Positions 9,301 through 17,866 of a stretch of DNA of 64,000 nucleotides are shown piece by piece. How positions within the stretch are numbered: position 1 is the first letter of the stretch; each line of letters starts with the position of its first letter. The notes beneath the pieces are model-generated. The model saw only the letters and a program-made list of their open reading frames with translations, was not told the origin of the DNA and did not search any database. The stretch covers positions 2,790,001 to 2,854,000 of the forward strand of contig NZ_CP044344.1 in the NCBI RefSeq assembly GCF_008761635.1, given 5' to 3'. Origin of the DNA: Nocardioides cynanchi. Its GTDB lineage: Bacteria; Actinomycetota; Actinomycetes; Propionibacteriales; Nocardioidaceae. Made by a program: the position numbers and the translations under genes.

Positions 9301-10414
9301 CCTCGAGCTCGACCTCCAGCAGCTCGCGTCGCGTGGTCTCACCTTCGGCCTCCACGTGGTCACCGCGTCGTCGCGCTGGGCCGACTACCGCGCGGCGATC
9401 CGCGACCTCTTCGGCACCCGGCTCGAGCTCAAGCTGGGTGACCCGATGGACTCCGAGATCGACCGCAAGCTGGCCACCCTCGTGCCGCCGGGCCGGCCCG
9501 GTCGCGGGCTCGTGCCGGGCAAGCTGCACTTCCTCGCCGCCCTGCCCCGGGTCGACGGCCGGCCCGACGCGACCACGCTGGGCGACGGTGTCGAGGACCT
9601 CGTCGCCCGGATCGCCGAGGCGTGGCGCGGACCGACCGGTCCCAAGCTGCGACTCCTGCCCGAGAAGCTCACCGTGCCCGACCTGCTCGGAGAGGCCGGC
9701 GAGGAGCTCCTGGCCGGCCGACGCCTCCTGCTCGGCGTCAACGAGAAGGAGCTCGCGCCGGTCGGCCTCGACGCCGACGCCGAGCCGCACTGGCTGATCT
9801 TCGGCGACGGACAGTCCGGCAAGAGCGCGGCCCTGCGCGCCTATGTGCACGAGGTGATCCGGACCCGCACTCCCCAGCAGGCGCAGATCGTCGTCGTCGA
9901 CTACCGGCGGTCGCTGCTCGGCGAGGTCCCCGACGAGTACCTCCTCAACTACCTCACCTCCGCGGCCCAGGCCACGCCCACGCTGGCCGACCTCGCGTCG
10001 TACCTCGAGAACCGCATCCCCGGCCCCGACGTCACCTCCGACCAGCTGCGCAACCGGTCGTGGTGGAACGGCGCCGAGGTGTTCATCGTGGTCGACGACT
10101 ACGACCTCGTGGCCACCCAGCAGAGCTCGCCGGTGCAGGTGCTCCAGCCGCTGCTGGCACAGGCCCGCGACGTGGGGCTGCACCTCGTGGTCGCGCGACG
10201 GTCGGGGGGTGCGTCACGGGCGCTCTACGAGCCGGTGATCCAGGCCCTGCGCGACCTCGCGATGCCGGGACTCGTCCTCTCCGGGAGCCCCGACGAGGGC
10301 AACCTGATCGGCACCGTCCGGCCGATGTCGGCCCCCGCCGGACGTGGGCGCCTGGTCACCCGCGACCGCGGTGTCGAGGTGGTCCAGCTGGCGTGGCGGG
10401 AGCCCACCCTGTGA
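6395..10414 (+). CDS. eccC: Type VII secretion protein EccC (FtsK/SpoIIIE ATPase, single chain)
   Basis: This is the motor ATPase that recognises Esx substrates, 1339 residues as one polypeptide (EccCa and EccCb fused). Two membrane helices near residues 45-95 are followed by three FtsK-type ATPase domains, with P-loops near residues 490 (GATGSGKSE), 849 (GGPRTGKST) and 1137 (GDGQSGKSA). The Walker B strands read IVVDEFSE, LVVDGWST and IVVDDYD, so only the first keeps the glutamate expected for hydrolysis. This agrees with the rule that domains 2 and 3 mainly bind substrate signals. A TTG at 6395 was preferred to the in-frame TTG at 6383 because GGGAG lies 5 bases before it, and the earlier codon overlaps that ribosome site. 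The 3' end overlaps the next start (GTGA). Confidence 0.95.
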   Translation: MSTTLRGSRAEQPELPTGEIVLQAPPEIEEAEGASGVLMNAIPMLGSLGSIVLVATMGSSVPGGQGRSFLAAGMFLFATLGFIVVQLDRQRKQRAQTVTGTRTEYLRYLGTVRKIARDAAAQQRAALLWLHPDPSALPALADERSRVWENGAGDAQFLQVRYGVCSQPLSLELVPPDSAPIEQVDPAAASALHRLLAVHRVQPNLPASVDLRAFDRVELCGAEDDARSLARAMICSAAAFQSPEHLAIAVLASEDTLAQWDWVKWLPHALSAHGFDAVGPRRMVSTSLADLAALLPPDLAERPRFGADERPPSPHILFVVDGGVLPPGNHVIPPDGLHGVTVLDLPSRWDELEDSTRLRLLFEDRAELADGRLPVSALRLREVPVRAAADQCDLATAEALARRLAPLHVVTAGVEAEPAGAGEIKGPSDFMDLLGLGDVRRYDPASAWRQRPARDRLRVPIGLGDGGGMVHLDIKESAQQGMGPHGLVIGATGSGKSEFLRTLVLGLALTHSPEQLNMVLVDFKGGATFAGMSGMPHVSAVITNLANELTLVDRMQDALSGEMVRRQELLRDAGNYASVRDYERARAAGEDLAPLPSLFIVVDEFSEMLSAKPEFIDLFVAIGRLGRSLGLHLLLASQRLEEGRLRGLESHLSYRVGLRTFSAQESRTVLGVPDAYELPPVPGLGFLRPDQSTLLRFKAAYVSGPPAGRTRSVARDDTGVVQGILPWTITEVRLPEQHEPVAEADTGPEVRPSTSGEQETLLDVAVTRMDGTGPAAHQVWLPPLDAPDTLDELMADLTDDPELGLVSRQWRALGGLTVPLGTVDRPREQRRDTLTVNLSGASGHVAVVGGPRTGKSTLLRTLVASLSLTTTPLESQFFVLDFGGGTFAGMAGLPHLAGVGTRSEPDVVRRILAEVTGIVDRREAYFRANGIDSIETYRSRRAEGRADDGYGDVFLVVDGWSTLRADFDDLELDLQQLASRGLTFGLHVVTASSRWADYRAAIRDLFGTRLELKLGDPMDSEIDRKLATLVPPGRPGRGLVPGKLHFLAALPRVDGRPDATTLGDGVEDLVARIAEAWRGPTGPKLRLLPEKLTVPDLLGEAGEELLAGRRLLLGVNEKELAPVGLDADAEPHWLIFGDGQSGKSAALRAYVHEVIRTRTPQQAQIVVVDYRRSLLGEVPDEYLLNYLTSAAQATPTLADLASYLENRIPGPDVTSDQLRNRSWWNGAEVFIVVDDYDLVATQQSSPVQVLQPLLAQARDVGLHLVVARRSGGASRALYEPVIQALRDLAMPGLVLSGSPDEGNLIGTVRPMSAPAGRGRLVTRDRGVEVVQLAWREPTL

Positions 10415-11013
10415 CCCGGTCGACCCTGGGACGTCGTACGACGTCGGCCGGCGTGCTGGCCGCGCTGGTGCTCGGCGCAACCGGGTGCGGAGGCTCGTCG
10501 TCGGGGTCGGCCGAGCCGCCCACCTCGGCCGGCACCGGGTCGACCACACCGTCGGGCGGGCCGTCGCCACCCTCGCCCTCGACCGGGCCCACGGTTCCCG
10601 CAGCCGGCGGACCGAAGGTCGTCCTGACCCGGTTCACCGCCCGCGCCCCGGCCGGGTGGCGCCTCGACCACAGCTTCGGGCGGGAGATCGTGTTCGCCTC
10701 GGACCGGCACTTCGTCAACGAGCTCAGCTACAGCGACACCTCGATCTACCCCGGCACGTCACCGGCCCGGGCCGAGCGGATCGTCGCCCGCAACGACGAC
10801 TGGTCCGGCTCGCAGCAGGCCCGACCCCGGGTCAGCCTGGACGGCCGGACGTTCTTCCACCTCACCGGCCCGGCCGGTCAGGGCCAGTGGTACGACGTCT
10901 ACGCCTCCCCGGACGGCGACCGGCTGCTCCAGCTGGGCTTCAAGACCGACGTGGCGAGGCCGCGGCGTGAGCGTCTCGTCGCGTCGGTGCTGGCGTCGTT
11001 CCGCCTGCGCTGA
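10411..11013 (+). CDS. Secreted lipoprotein linked to the T7SS locus
   Basis: This 200-residue protein has a twin-Arg-like basic start (RSTLGRRTTSAG), a hydrophobic core (VLAALVLGATGC) ending in a probable lipidated cysteine, then a Ser/Pro/Thr-rich linker. A globular part of about 130 residues follows (PAGWRLDHSFGREIVFASDR...), resembling in layout the lipoproteins and surface proteins that carry a single compact domain. I cannot name the family. The GTG start overlaps the eccC stop by four bases, so translation is coupled and the protein probably serves the secretion system on the outer face of the membrane. A 12-bp palindrome CGTCGTACGACG lies in its signal-peptide coding region. Confidence 0.82.
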   Translation: MTRSTLGRRTTSAGVLAALVLGATGCGGSSSGSAEPPTSAGTGSTTPSGGPSPPSPSTGPTVPAAGGPKVVLTRFTARAPAGWRLDHSFGREIVFASDRHFVNELSYSDTSIYPGTSPARAERIVARNDDWSGSQQARPRVSLDGRTFFHLTGPAGQGQWYDVYASPDGDRLLQLGFKTDVARPRRERLVASVLASFRLR

Positions 11014-11030
11014 CGCCCGGCTGTCGGGCG
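11014..11030. terminator. Short hairpin between convergent genes
   Basis: CGCCCG and CGGGCG flank a five-base loop directly behind the lipoprotein stop. The next gene converges from the right and ends at 11039, so this small GC-only hairpin could end transcripts from both sides. It has no T-run. Confidence 0.4.
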
Positions 11031-11038
11031 GGCCTGCG

Positions 11039-12580
11039 CTAGCGGCGGCCGATGCCGAACATGCCGCGGACGGCCTCGCGGGCGGCGGTCGAGACGGCGT
11101 ACTGGAAGGTCTTCGACTTCACGACCTTCTCGAAGGTGCTGTCCTGGGGCTTCACGGCCTTCGGCTTCGGCGCCGGCGCGGGAGTGCCCGCCTTGGCGGC
11201 CTGCTCCTGGGCCGCCTTCGCGGCGCCGGCGTTCATCCGGGCCGCGAGCTGCTCGCTGGCCGACTCCCGGTCGATCGCCTGGGAGTAGCGGGCGTAGCCC
11301 GGGCTGGCCTTGACCGCGGCGTCCATGGTGGCCGCGTCGGCGGGACCCATCAGCGACTCCGGCGCGCGCAGACGGGTCCAGGCCACGGGCGTCGGGGCGC
11401 CGCGCTCGTTCATCACGGTCACGATCGCCTCGCCGATCCCGAGCGAGAGGATCACCTGGCCGAGGTCGTCGTAGGACGAGGTGGGGTAGGTGTTCACCGT
11501 CGCCTTGAGCGCCTTGGCGTCGTTGGGCGTCGCGGCCCGCAGCTGGTGCTGGACGCGGGAGCCGAGCTGGGCGAGCACGGCATCGGGTACGTCGGTCGGG
11601 CTCTGCGTCACGAAGAAGACACCGACCCCCTTGGACCGGATCAGCCGCACGGTCTGGGCGATCTGGTCGAGGAAGGCCTTCGACGCGTCGTTGAACAGCA
11701 GGTGCGCCTCGTCGAAGAAGAACACCAGCTTGGGCTTGTCGACGTCACCCACCTCGGGGAGGTCGTGGAAGAGGTCGCCCAGCAGCCACATCAGGAACGT
11801 CGAGAACAGCGCGGGCCGGTCCTGGAGGTCGGGCAGCTCGACCATGGAGACCATGCCGCGGCCGTCCGTGGAGACCCGGAGCAGGTCGGAGGACTCGAAC
11901 TCGGGCTCGCCGAAGAACGAGTCGGCCCCCTGGGCCTCGAAGGCGATCAGCTCGCGCAGGATCACGCCGGCCGTCGCGCTCGAGAGACCACCGAGCTCCT
12001 TGAGGTCGGCCTTGCCGTCGTCACTGGTCAGGAAGTGCACGACGGCGCGCAGGTCCTTCAGGTCCAGCAGCGGGAGGCCGGCCTGGTCGGCGTAGTGGAA
12101 GACCAGGCCGAGACTGGACTCCTGGGTCTCGTTGAGCCCGAGCACCTTGCTCAGCAGCAGCGGACCGAACGACGTCATCGTCACCCGCAGCGGGATGCCC
12201 GTGCCCTGCCCGCCCAGGGCGTAGTAGGTGACCGGGAACCCGGTGGCCTGCCAGGTCTGGCCGACCGACGCGGCCCGCGCCTTGATCTTGTCGTCCTCGT
12301 GGCCAGGTGCGCCCATCCCCGACAGGTCGCCCTTGATGTCGGCGGCGAAGACGGGCACGCCGTTCGCGGACAGCTGCTCGGCCAGCAGCTGCAGCGTCTT
12401 GGTCTTGCCGGTGCCGGTGGCGCCCGCGACGAGGCCGTGCCGGTTCAGCATGCCGAGCGGGATCTTGATGTGGACGTCGGAGAGCTCGGTGGCGTCGAGC
12501 ATCAGCCCCCCGAGCTCCAGCGCGGCGCCGTCGAACTGGTAGCCCGCCGCGACGGCTGCTGCCAAGGGGCTCTCGGTCAT
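11039..12580 (-). CDS. HerA-like ATPase (DUF853 / helicase HerA-like C-terminal family)
   Basis: This 513-residue protein has the HerA/FtsK-type ATPase fold: Walker A GATGTGKT at residues 53-60, Walker B FFFDEAHLLF near residue 280, and a sensor-like FFVTQSPTDVPDAVLAQLGS after it. The C-terminal 80 residues are Ala/Lys/Pro-rich and then form a short conserved-looking helix (AVSTAAREAVRGMFGIGRR). Relatives are soluble hexameric ATPases of unclear role; helicase activity is inferred by homology. No NurA nuclease gene is beside it. TACGCT lies 7 bases before the ATG, which points to a leaderless transcript and confirms the start. Confidence 0.9.
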   Translation of the reverse strand: MTESPLAAAVAAGYQFDGAALELGGLMLDATELSDVHIKIPLGMLNRHGLVAGATGTGKTKTLQLLAEQLSANGVPVFAADIKGDLSGMGAPGHEDDKIKARAASVGQTWQATGFPVTYYALGGQGTGIPLRVTMTSFGPLLLSKVLGLNETQESSLGLVFHYADQAGLPLLDLKDLRAVVHFLTSDDGKADLKELGGLSSATAGVILRELIAFEAQGADSFFGEPEFESSDLLRVSTDGRGMVSMVELPDLQDRPALFSTFLMWLLGDLFHDLPEVGDVDKPKLVFFFDEAHLLFNDASKAFLDQIAQTVRLIRSKGVGVFFVTQSPTDVPDAVLAQLGSRVQHQLRAATPNDAKALKATVNTYPTSSYDDLGQVILSLGIGEAIVTVMNERGAPTPVAWTRLRAPESLMGPADAATMDAAVKASPGYARYSQAIDRESASEQLAARMNAGAAKAAQEQAAKAGTPAPAPKPKAVKPQDSTFEKVVKSKTFQYAVSTAAREAVRGMFGIGRR

Positions 12581-12587
12581 GGGGGAG

Positions 12588-12593
12588 AGCGTA
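12588..12593 (-). promoter_or_regulatory. -10 box of the HerA-like gene (leaderless)
   Basis: TACGCT is separated from the ATG at 12580 by seven bases, so transcription should begin at or next to the start codon. No Shine-Dalgarno sequence is present. Confidence 0.6.
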
Positions 12594-12620
12594 GACGGCG
12601 GCCCGCTCGGCCGCCCTCAG

Positions 12621-12626
12621 TAGACT
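12621..12626 (+). promoter_or_regulatory. -10 box of the ParB-like gene (leaderless)
   Basis: TAGACT ends six bases before the GTG at 12633. With the divergent box at 12588-12593 it makes back-to-back promoters only 27 bases apart. Confidence 0.6.
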
Positions 12627-12632
12627 CCCGGC

Positions 12633-12932
12633 GTGATCTTCAAGCGGGTCGGGGACGATCGTCCCTACCCACCACACGAGCTGAGCTCCAGTCAGTGGGC
12701 TGCCCTGCCGCCCCGACAGGTGCGGCTCGCCGAGCTGATCACCACCAAGGACACGCTCCGGCTCGACGCCCTGCTCGACGACGACTCGACGTTCTACGGC
12801 GACCTGTTCGCGCACGTCGTCCGCTGGCGTGGCGAGCTCTACCTCGAGGACGGCCTGCACCGGGCGCTGCGCGCGGCGCTCCAGCAGCGACAGGTCCTGC
12901 ACGCCCGGGTGTACGAGGCGGTCGACGCGTGA
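12633..12932 (+). CDS. Conserved actinobacterial ParB/Srx-like small protein
   Basis: This 99-residue soluble protein is of unknown function. The stretch QVRLAELITTKDTLRLDALL followed by YLEDGLHRALRAAL is reminiscent of the ParB/sulfiredoxin fold, in which a strand with polar contacts precedes a DG(H)HR-like motif (here DGLHR). That similarity is by eye. Its GTG start fits a leaderless promoter and its stop overlaps the start of the downstream LytR_C gene by four bases, so the two are one operon. Alternatives include an antitoxin-like DNA-binding protein; no toxin gene is adjacent. Confidence 0.8.
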   Translation: MIFKRVGDDRPYPPHELSSSQWAALPPRQVRLAELITTKDTLRLDALLDDDSTFYGDLFAHVVRWRGELYLEDGLHRALRAALQQRQVLHARVYEAVDA

Positions 12933-13444
12933 ACCTCACCCAGCACGTCAAGACCCTGCTCACCCTCGCCGTCCTGGCGGTGCTCGTCCTGGTCGGGGTG
13001 ACCTGGGGCTGGGCGTCGTTGACGTCACCCTTCCCGCACCGGGCCGCCGCGCAGGGGCCCTGCGTGACCACCACGTTGCAGCCCGGCGACCGGGTCTCGG
13101 CTCCCAAGCTGATCGTCAGCGTCTTCAACGCCAGCAACCGGGTCGGCCTCGCCGAGAGCACGATGTCCCAGTTCGAGGCCCAGGGCTTCGGCGCCGGCGA
13201 CGTGGGCAACGCCCCGCAGGGCACCTCCGTGCAGTTCGCCCAGGTCTGGAGCACCGATCCCCGTGACCCCGCGGTCCGGCTCGTGCTCAGCCGGCTGGGG
13301 CGGCTCGCCCACGTCATCAAGCGGACCCACAGCGGCCCGGGCGTCATCGTGGTCGTCGGCACCAGGTTCCAGAAGCTGGTGCCGGGGCTGTCGTCGGTGA
13401 AGGTCACCACCCCGACGACGATCTGCTCGCCTCCCGCCAGCTGA
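12929..13444 (+). CDS. Membrane-anchored LytR_C domain protein
   Basis: This 171-residue protein has an N-terminal membrane anchor (about residues 8-30, LLTLAVLAVLVLVGVTWGWA) followed by an extracytoplasmic domain. The stretch LIVSVFNASNRVGLAESTMS, then QGFGAGDVGNAP and VVVVGTRFQ, matches the LytR C-terminal (LytR_C) domain found at the end of LCP cell-wall ligases. Here that domain stands alone without the catalytic LCP part. It probably acts in the cell envelope; the exact role is unknown. Coupled by a GTGA overlap to the ParB-like gene, and its stop is four bases from the stop of the convergent antiporter. Confidence 0.85.
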   Translation: MNLTQHVKTLLTLAVLAVLVLVGVTWGWASLTSPFPHRAAAQGPCVTTTLQPGDRVSAPKLIVSVFNASNRVGLAESTMSQFEAQGFGAGDVGNAPQGTSVQFAQVWSTDPRDPAVRLVLSRLGRLAHVIKRTHSGPGVIVVVGTRFQKLVPGLSSVKVTTPTTICSPPAS

Positions 13445-13448
13445 GCCG

Positions 13449-14945
<1,497 letters not shown>

Positions 14946-15083
14946 GGGGTGTCACCTCGCTGGAGAGCAGGGGCGGCGAGGCCCCAGCCTACCGGGCGGG
15001 CTCCAAGGCGGACGGTCCGACGAGGTCGCCAGAAAGTTCCGCCGGTGGTAAACCGGGATCCTGCCCTGGAGCGATCACCTGAC

Positions 15084-15671
15084 ATGGCGAAGACCTTCCG
15101 CAAGCGCGCACCGGCGCTGCTCGACCTCGTCGACGAGCCGCCGGTCGCGTCGTCGGGTCCGGGGCCGGGCCCAGCACCGGTCGTGGCCCTGGAGCCGTTC
15201 GAGGCGTTCTACCGTCGCGAGTACCCGCGCCTGCTGGTCCTGGCTCGAGCACTCACCGGCGCAGCCGGCGCGGAGGACGTCGCGCAGGAGACCATGATGG
15301 TGGCCTACCGCCGATGGGCCGACATCGCGCTGCTGGACAGTCCGGCCGGCTACGTGCGCGGGATCTGCCTGCACCAGGGACGGTCCGCGGTCCGACGCCT
15401 GCGCACCGAGAGCCGCGCCTTGCAGCGGTACGCCGTCCGCCCGACGGCGCGACTCGAGCCTCTGGACCCCGACGCCGAGCGCTACTGGGCCGAGGTACGC
15501 CGTCTCCCGCGCCGACAGGCGCAGGCCACCGTCCTCTTCTACGCCCTCGATCTGCCGGTTGCCGAGATCGCCACCACCCTCGGTTGCGCCGAGGGCAGCG
15601 TCAAGACCCACCTGTCCCGCGCTCGCGCCACCCTCGCGGCTCGGCTGACCGACACCGAGGGGCCCGCATGA
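15084..15671 (+). CDS. ECF (SigE-family) RNA polymerase sigma factor
   Basis: This 195-residue sigma factor has region 2 at about residues 40-105 (FEAFYRREYPRLLVLARALT then AEDVAQETMMVAYRRW) and region 4 at about 135-190 (LPRRQAQATVLFYALDLPVA then LGCAEGSVKTHLSRARATL). The linker is short and regions 1 and 3 are absent, which defines group 4 sigma factors. The ATG at 15084 gives the normal family length; an earlier in-frame start would run into the antiporter promoter. It is followed with a 4-base overlap by a membrane protein that is probably its anti-sigma factor. Confidence 0.9.
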   Translation: MAKTFRKRAPALLDLVDEPPVASSGPGPGPAPVVALEPFEAFYRREYPRLLVLARALTGAAGAEDVAQETMMVAYRRWADIALLDSPAGYVRGICLHQGRSAVRRLRTESRALQRYAVRPTARLEPLDPDAERYWAEVRRLPRRQAQATVLFYALDLPVAEIATTLGCAEGSVKTHLSRARATLAARLTDTEGPA

Positions 15672-16486
15672 GCATCGACGACCTCGCCCGAACCGCTGCT
15701 GCAGACCTCCGCGCCCATACCCACGCCGACCTCGACGCCGGCCTCGACGCCCTGCTCGTCGTACACCCTCGACGCCGCCGGCTCCGCGCCGCGACCGCGA
15801 TCGCAGTGGCCGCCGCCGCGGTCGTGGCGGTGGCCTGGTGGGCCAGCGCCGGCCTGCCCGGGCGCCACAGCAGCCCGGAGCCCACCCACGTCCCGACCGG
15901 ACCGGTGGACCCGGCCTGTGCCGCAGCCCGGGTGCTCTGCCACGGCGACCGCACCTACACGTTCGGGCTCCACCGGCCCGTGACCTGGCAGATCCCGCAG
16001 GGGTACGGCGTGAACTCGGGTGCCGGCGCGTCGACGTCCATGGTGGAGAGCTACGCCGTGCACCGGCCGGCGGGCGTCACCGTGATGGAGGGCGTGCGCG
16101 CGGCATCTCGTACCTCGCGTGCGGCGACGCGGGTGCCGCCCACCCCGAGCGGCTTCATCCACTGGCTGGCGGAGCGCCCCTATCTCCGCGCCTCCGCCGT
16201 GCGTCGTACGACGCTGGACGGACGACCGGCCTGGCAGGTCCGGGTCGCCGTGAGATCTCACCACACGAACGGGCCGGGCCGGTGCGACGGGTTTCCCTGC
16301 CATCCGATCACCTTCCAGCGGGGTGCGGTCACCGGGGTCTGGGCCGACATGACCGCCGACTACACCGCCTTCCGTGTCCGCGGAGCGGGGACCGTGGTCG
16401 TCTGGTCGTGGGCCTTCGCCCACGACACCACAGCGCTGGCGCACAACCACCGGGTGGTGGACGGCCTGTCCTGGCCGGACGGCTGA
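15668..16486 (+). CDS. Putative membrane-bound anti-sigma factor
   Basis: The 272-residue product has a short cytoplasmic part (about residues 1-42, starting MSIDDLARTAAADLRAHTHA), one membrane helix (residues 43-60, TAIAVAAAAVVAVAWWAS) and an extracytoplasmic domain of about 200 residues with paired cysteines (DPACAAARVLC and RCDGFPC). Position and the ATGA overlap with the ECF sigma gene are the main evidence for an anti-sigma role; no ZAS zinc motif (HxxxCxxC) is present. The extracytoplasmic domain could be the sensor. A CGTCGTACGACG palindrome lies at 16202-16213. Confidence 0.75.
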   Translation: MSIDDLARTAAADLRAHTHADLDAGLDALLVVHPRRRRLRAATAIAVAAAAVVAVAWWASAGLPGRHSSPEPTHVPTGPVDPACAAARVLCHGDRTYTFGLHRPVTWQIPQGYGVNSGAGASTSMVESYAVHRPAGVTVMEGVRAASRTSRAATRVPPTPSGFIHWLAERPYLRASAVRRTTLDGRPAWQVRVAVRSHHTNGPGRCDGFPCHPITFQRGAVTGVWADMTADYTAFRVRGAGTVVVWSWAFAHDTTALAHNHRVVDGLSWPDG

Positions 16487-16559
16487 GGCCCCGGGCGGCC
16501 GGAGAGGGTTTCGGCCCGTCGGTCACCGGGTAGGGGGCCATCACCCCCGAAGGAGCGTG

Positions 16560-16928
16560 ATGTACGGCGACACCCTGGTGATCCGGCAACGTGCCGGACA
16601 GCTGCGCGAGCAGGGCGCCGACATCCGGGCTGCCGCCGACCGGCTGGTGGCCCGCAGCGAGGCGATCCCCTGGCGTGGCCGGGCCGCCGACGCGATGCGT
16701 GAACGGGTCAAGGAGCGCGCCCACCACCTACGCGCGGCCGCAGCGGCGCACGAGACCGCGGCCGAGTCGCTCGAGCGACACGGGGCCGAGGTCGACCGGC
16801 TCAAGGAGACGATCAGCGAGACGGAGCAGCGCTTCGCCGGACGGCTCGCCGACGGGGTCGCGGCGCCGGTCGAGCCGCCACCGCCCGGGCACGCCGACTG
16901 GCTGACCTTCGAGCTGCCGGGGAGCTGA
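16560..16928 (+). CDS. WXG-like helical-hairpin protein (putative T7SS substrate)
   Basis: This 122-residue protein forms two long helices separated by a W38-R39-G40 turn (EAIPWRGRAADAMRERV), which matches the WXG100 core arrangement. A Pro-rich linker and a short tail ending DWLTFELPGS follow the helices. It has neither signal peptide nor membrane segment. AAGGAG lies just before the ATG; the overlapping GTG at 16557 is too close to it. The gene opens a three-gene cassette with an EspG-like chaperone and a hydrolase-like protein, eight bases and then a four-base overlap apart. The YxxxD/E signal is not seen. Confidence 0.8.
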   Translation: MYGDTLVIRQRAGQLREQGADIRAAADRLVARSEAIPWRGRAADAMRERVKERAHHLRAAAAAHETAAESLERHGAEVDRLKETISETEQRFAGRLADGVAAPVEPPPPGHADWLTFELPGS

Positions 16929-16936
16929 CGCCGACC

Positions 16937-17866
16937 ATGGCCACCATCGACCTCAGCCACCCACCGCCCACGGCCGCCGGGCTCCTCGACGCGCTGCCGC
17001 GCCGGCTGGCGCTGACCCTGCCCGAGCTCCAGCTCGCCGCGTCGCACGCCGGCGGCGCACCCCTGCCGTTCGAGGTCACCGACCCGGCTCCGGCCGGTGC
17101 GTTCGACCAGCGGCTCGGCACCAGCCGGGCCTCGGCCCAGGACCAGGCCTACGCCGCGGCGCTGGCCGCGCTGCACGACCCGGCCGAGACCCTTGCCCGA
17201 CGCGGCCTGCTGACCCACGACTCCCTCGACCAGGGGCTCGCGGGCGCGCTCGGGCTGCTCGCGACACCTCGGGTGGCGGTCGACCTCGACGTCACCGTCG
17301 ACGGTGCCCGGGTGCGGGCCTGGCACCGCGAGGCGCAGGGCGCCGTCGCGACCCTGGCCACCGCCGACGGCCTGGTCTTCGAGCTGGCCTGGCTGGCCGC
17401 CTCGGCGTGGCCCGACGAGCTCGCCCGCGCCGCGATGCTGCCCAGCGACCAGGGCCTGCGGGGCACCGCGCTGCCCGATGCGATCGACGTACCCTTCGAG
17501 CTGCTGGACGCCGCCAGCGAAGCCGTACGCAGCTCGCGCTCCGACCTGCTTCCGGTGCTGGCCGCCCGGCACTCCGGTGCCTGCGTCGACGCCGACGGGG
17601 GGACGATCGGGGACGTCGAGCTCGCGTCCATGCTCTCGGCCCTGATCATCGACACCCGCGGCCGCCTGCGAGCCCTCGGGGCCGACGTGTCCGGCGACGA
17701 GACCACCGTGGTCGGCGTCGTCTCCTGGGTGCTGCTGGCCGACGGGTGGCACGCGCTGCGGCCACGCCGCGACGGCGACGAGCACCGCGTCGAGGTACGC
17801 CGGGTCGAGGCGGCCGACCTCGCCGGAGACCTGGCCTTCGTGCTGGCAGAGGTGGTCGGACGATGA
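16937..17866 (+). CDS. EspG-like ESX substrate chaperone
   Basis: This 309-residue soluble protein follows the pattern of the EspG family: an N-terminal LTLPELQLAASHAGG segment, an ALHDPAETLARRGLL helix, a LLATPRVAVDLDVTVDG strand, then ATADGLVFELAWLAASAWPD and a DVPFELLDAASEAVRSSRSD helix, ending in two strands. EspG proteins bind PE/PPE-type substrates in the cytosol and keep them soluble for export. The match is by eye and rests on order and spacing of these motifs rather than on a search. It is eight bases behind the WXG-like gene and overlaps the next gene by ATGA, so it probably serves one of these two products. Confidence 0.68.
   Translation: MATIDLSHPPPTAAGLLDALPRRLALTLPELQLAASHAGGAPLPFEVTDPAPAGAFDQRLGTSRASAQDQAYAAALAALHDPAETLARRGLLTHDSLDQGLAGALGLLATPRVAVDLDVTVDGARVRAWHREAQGAVATLATADGLVFELAWLAASAWPDELARAAMLPSDQGLRGTALPDAIDVPFELLDAASEAVRSSRSDLLPVLAARHSGACVDADGGTIGDVELASMLSALIIDTRGRLRALGADVSGDETTVVGVVSWVLLADGWHALRPRRDGDEHRVEVRRVEAADLAGDLAFVLAEVVGR

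Noticed and set aside
7118..10183. 1021-codon minus-strand ORF opposite eccC
   Set aside because: Shadow of eccC; composition is low-complexity Gly/Arg/Glu/His with no domains.
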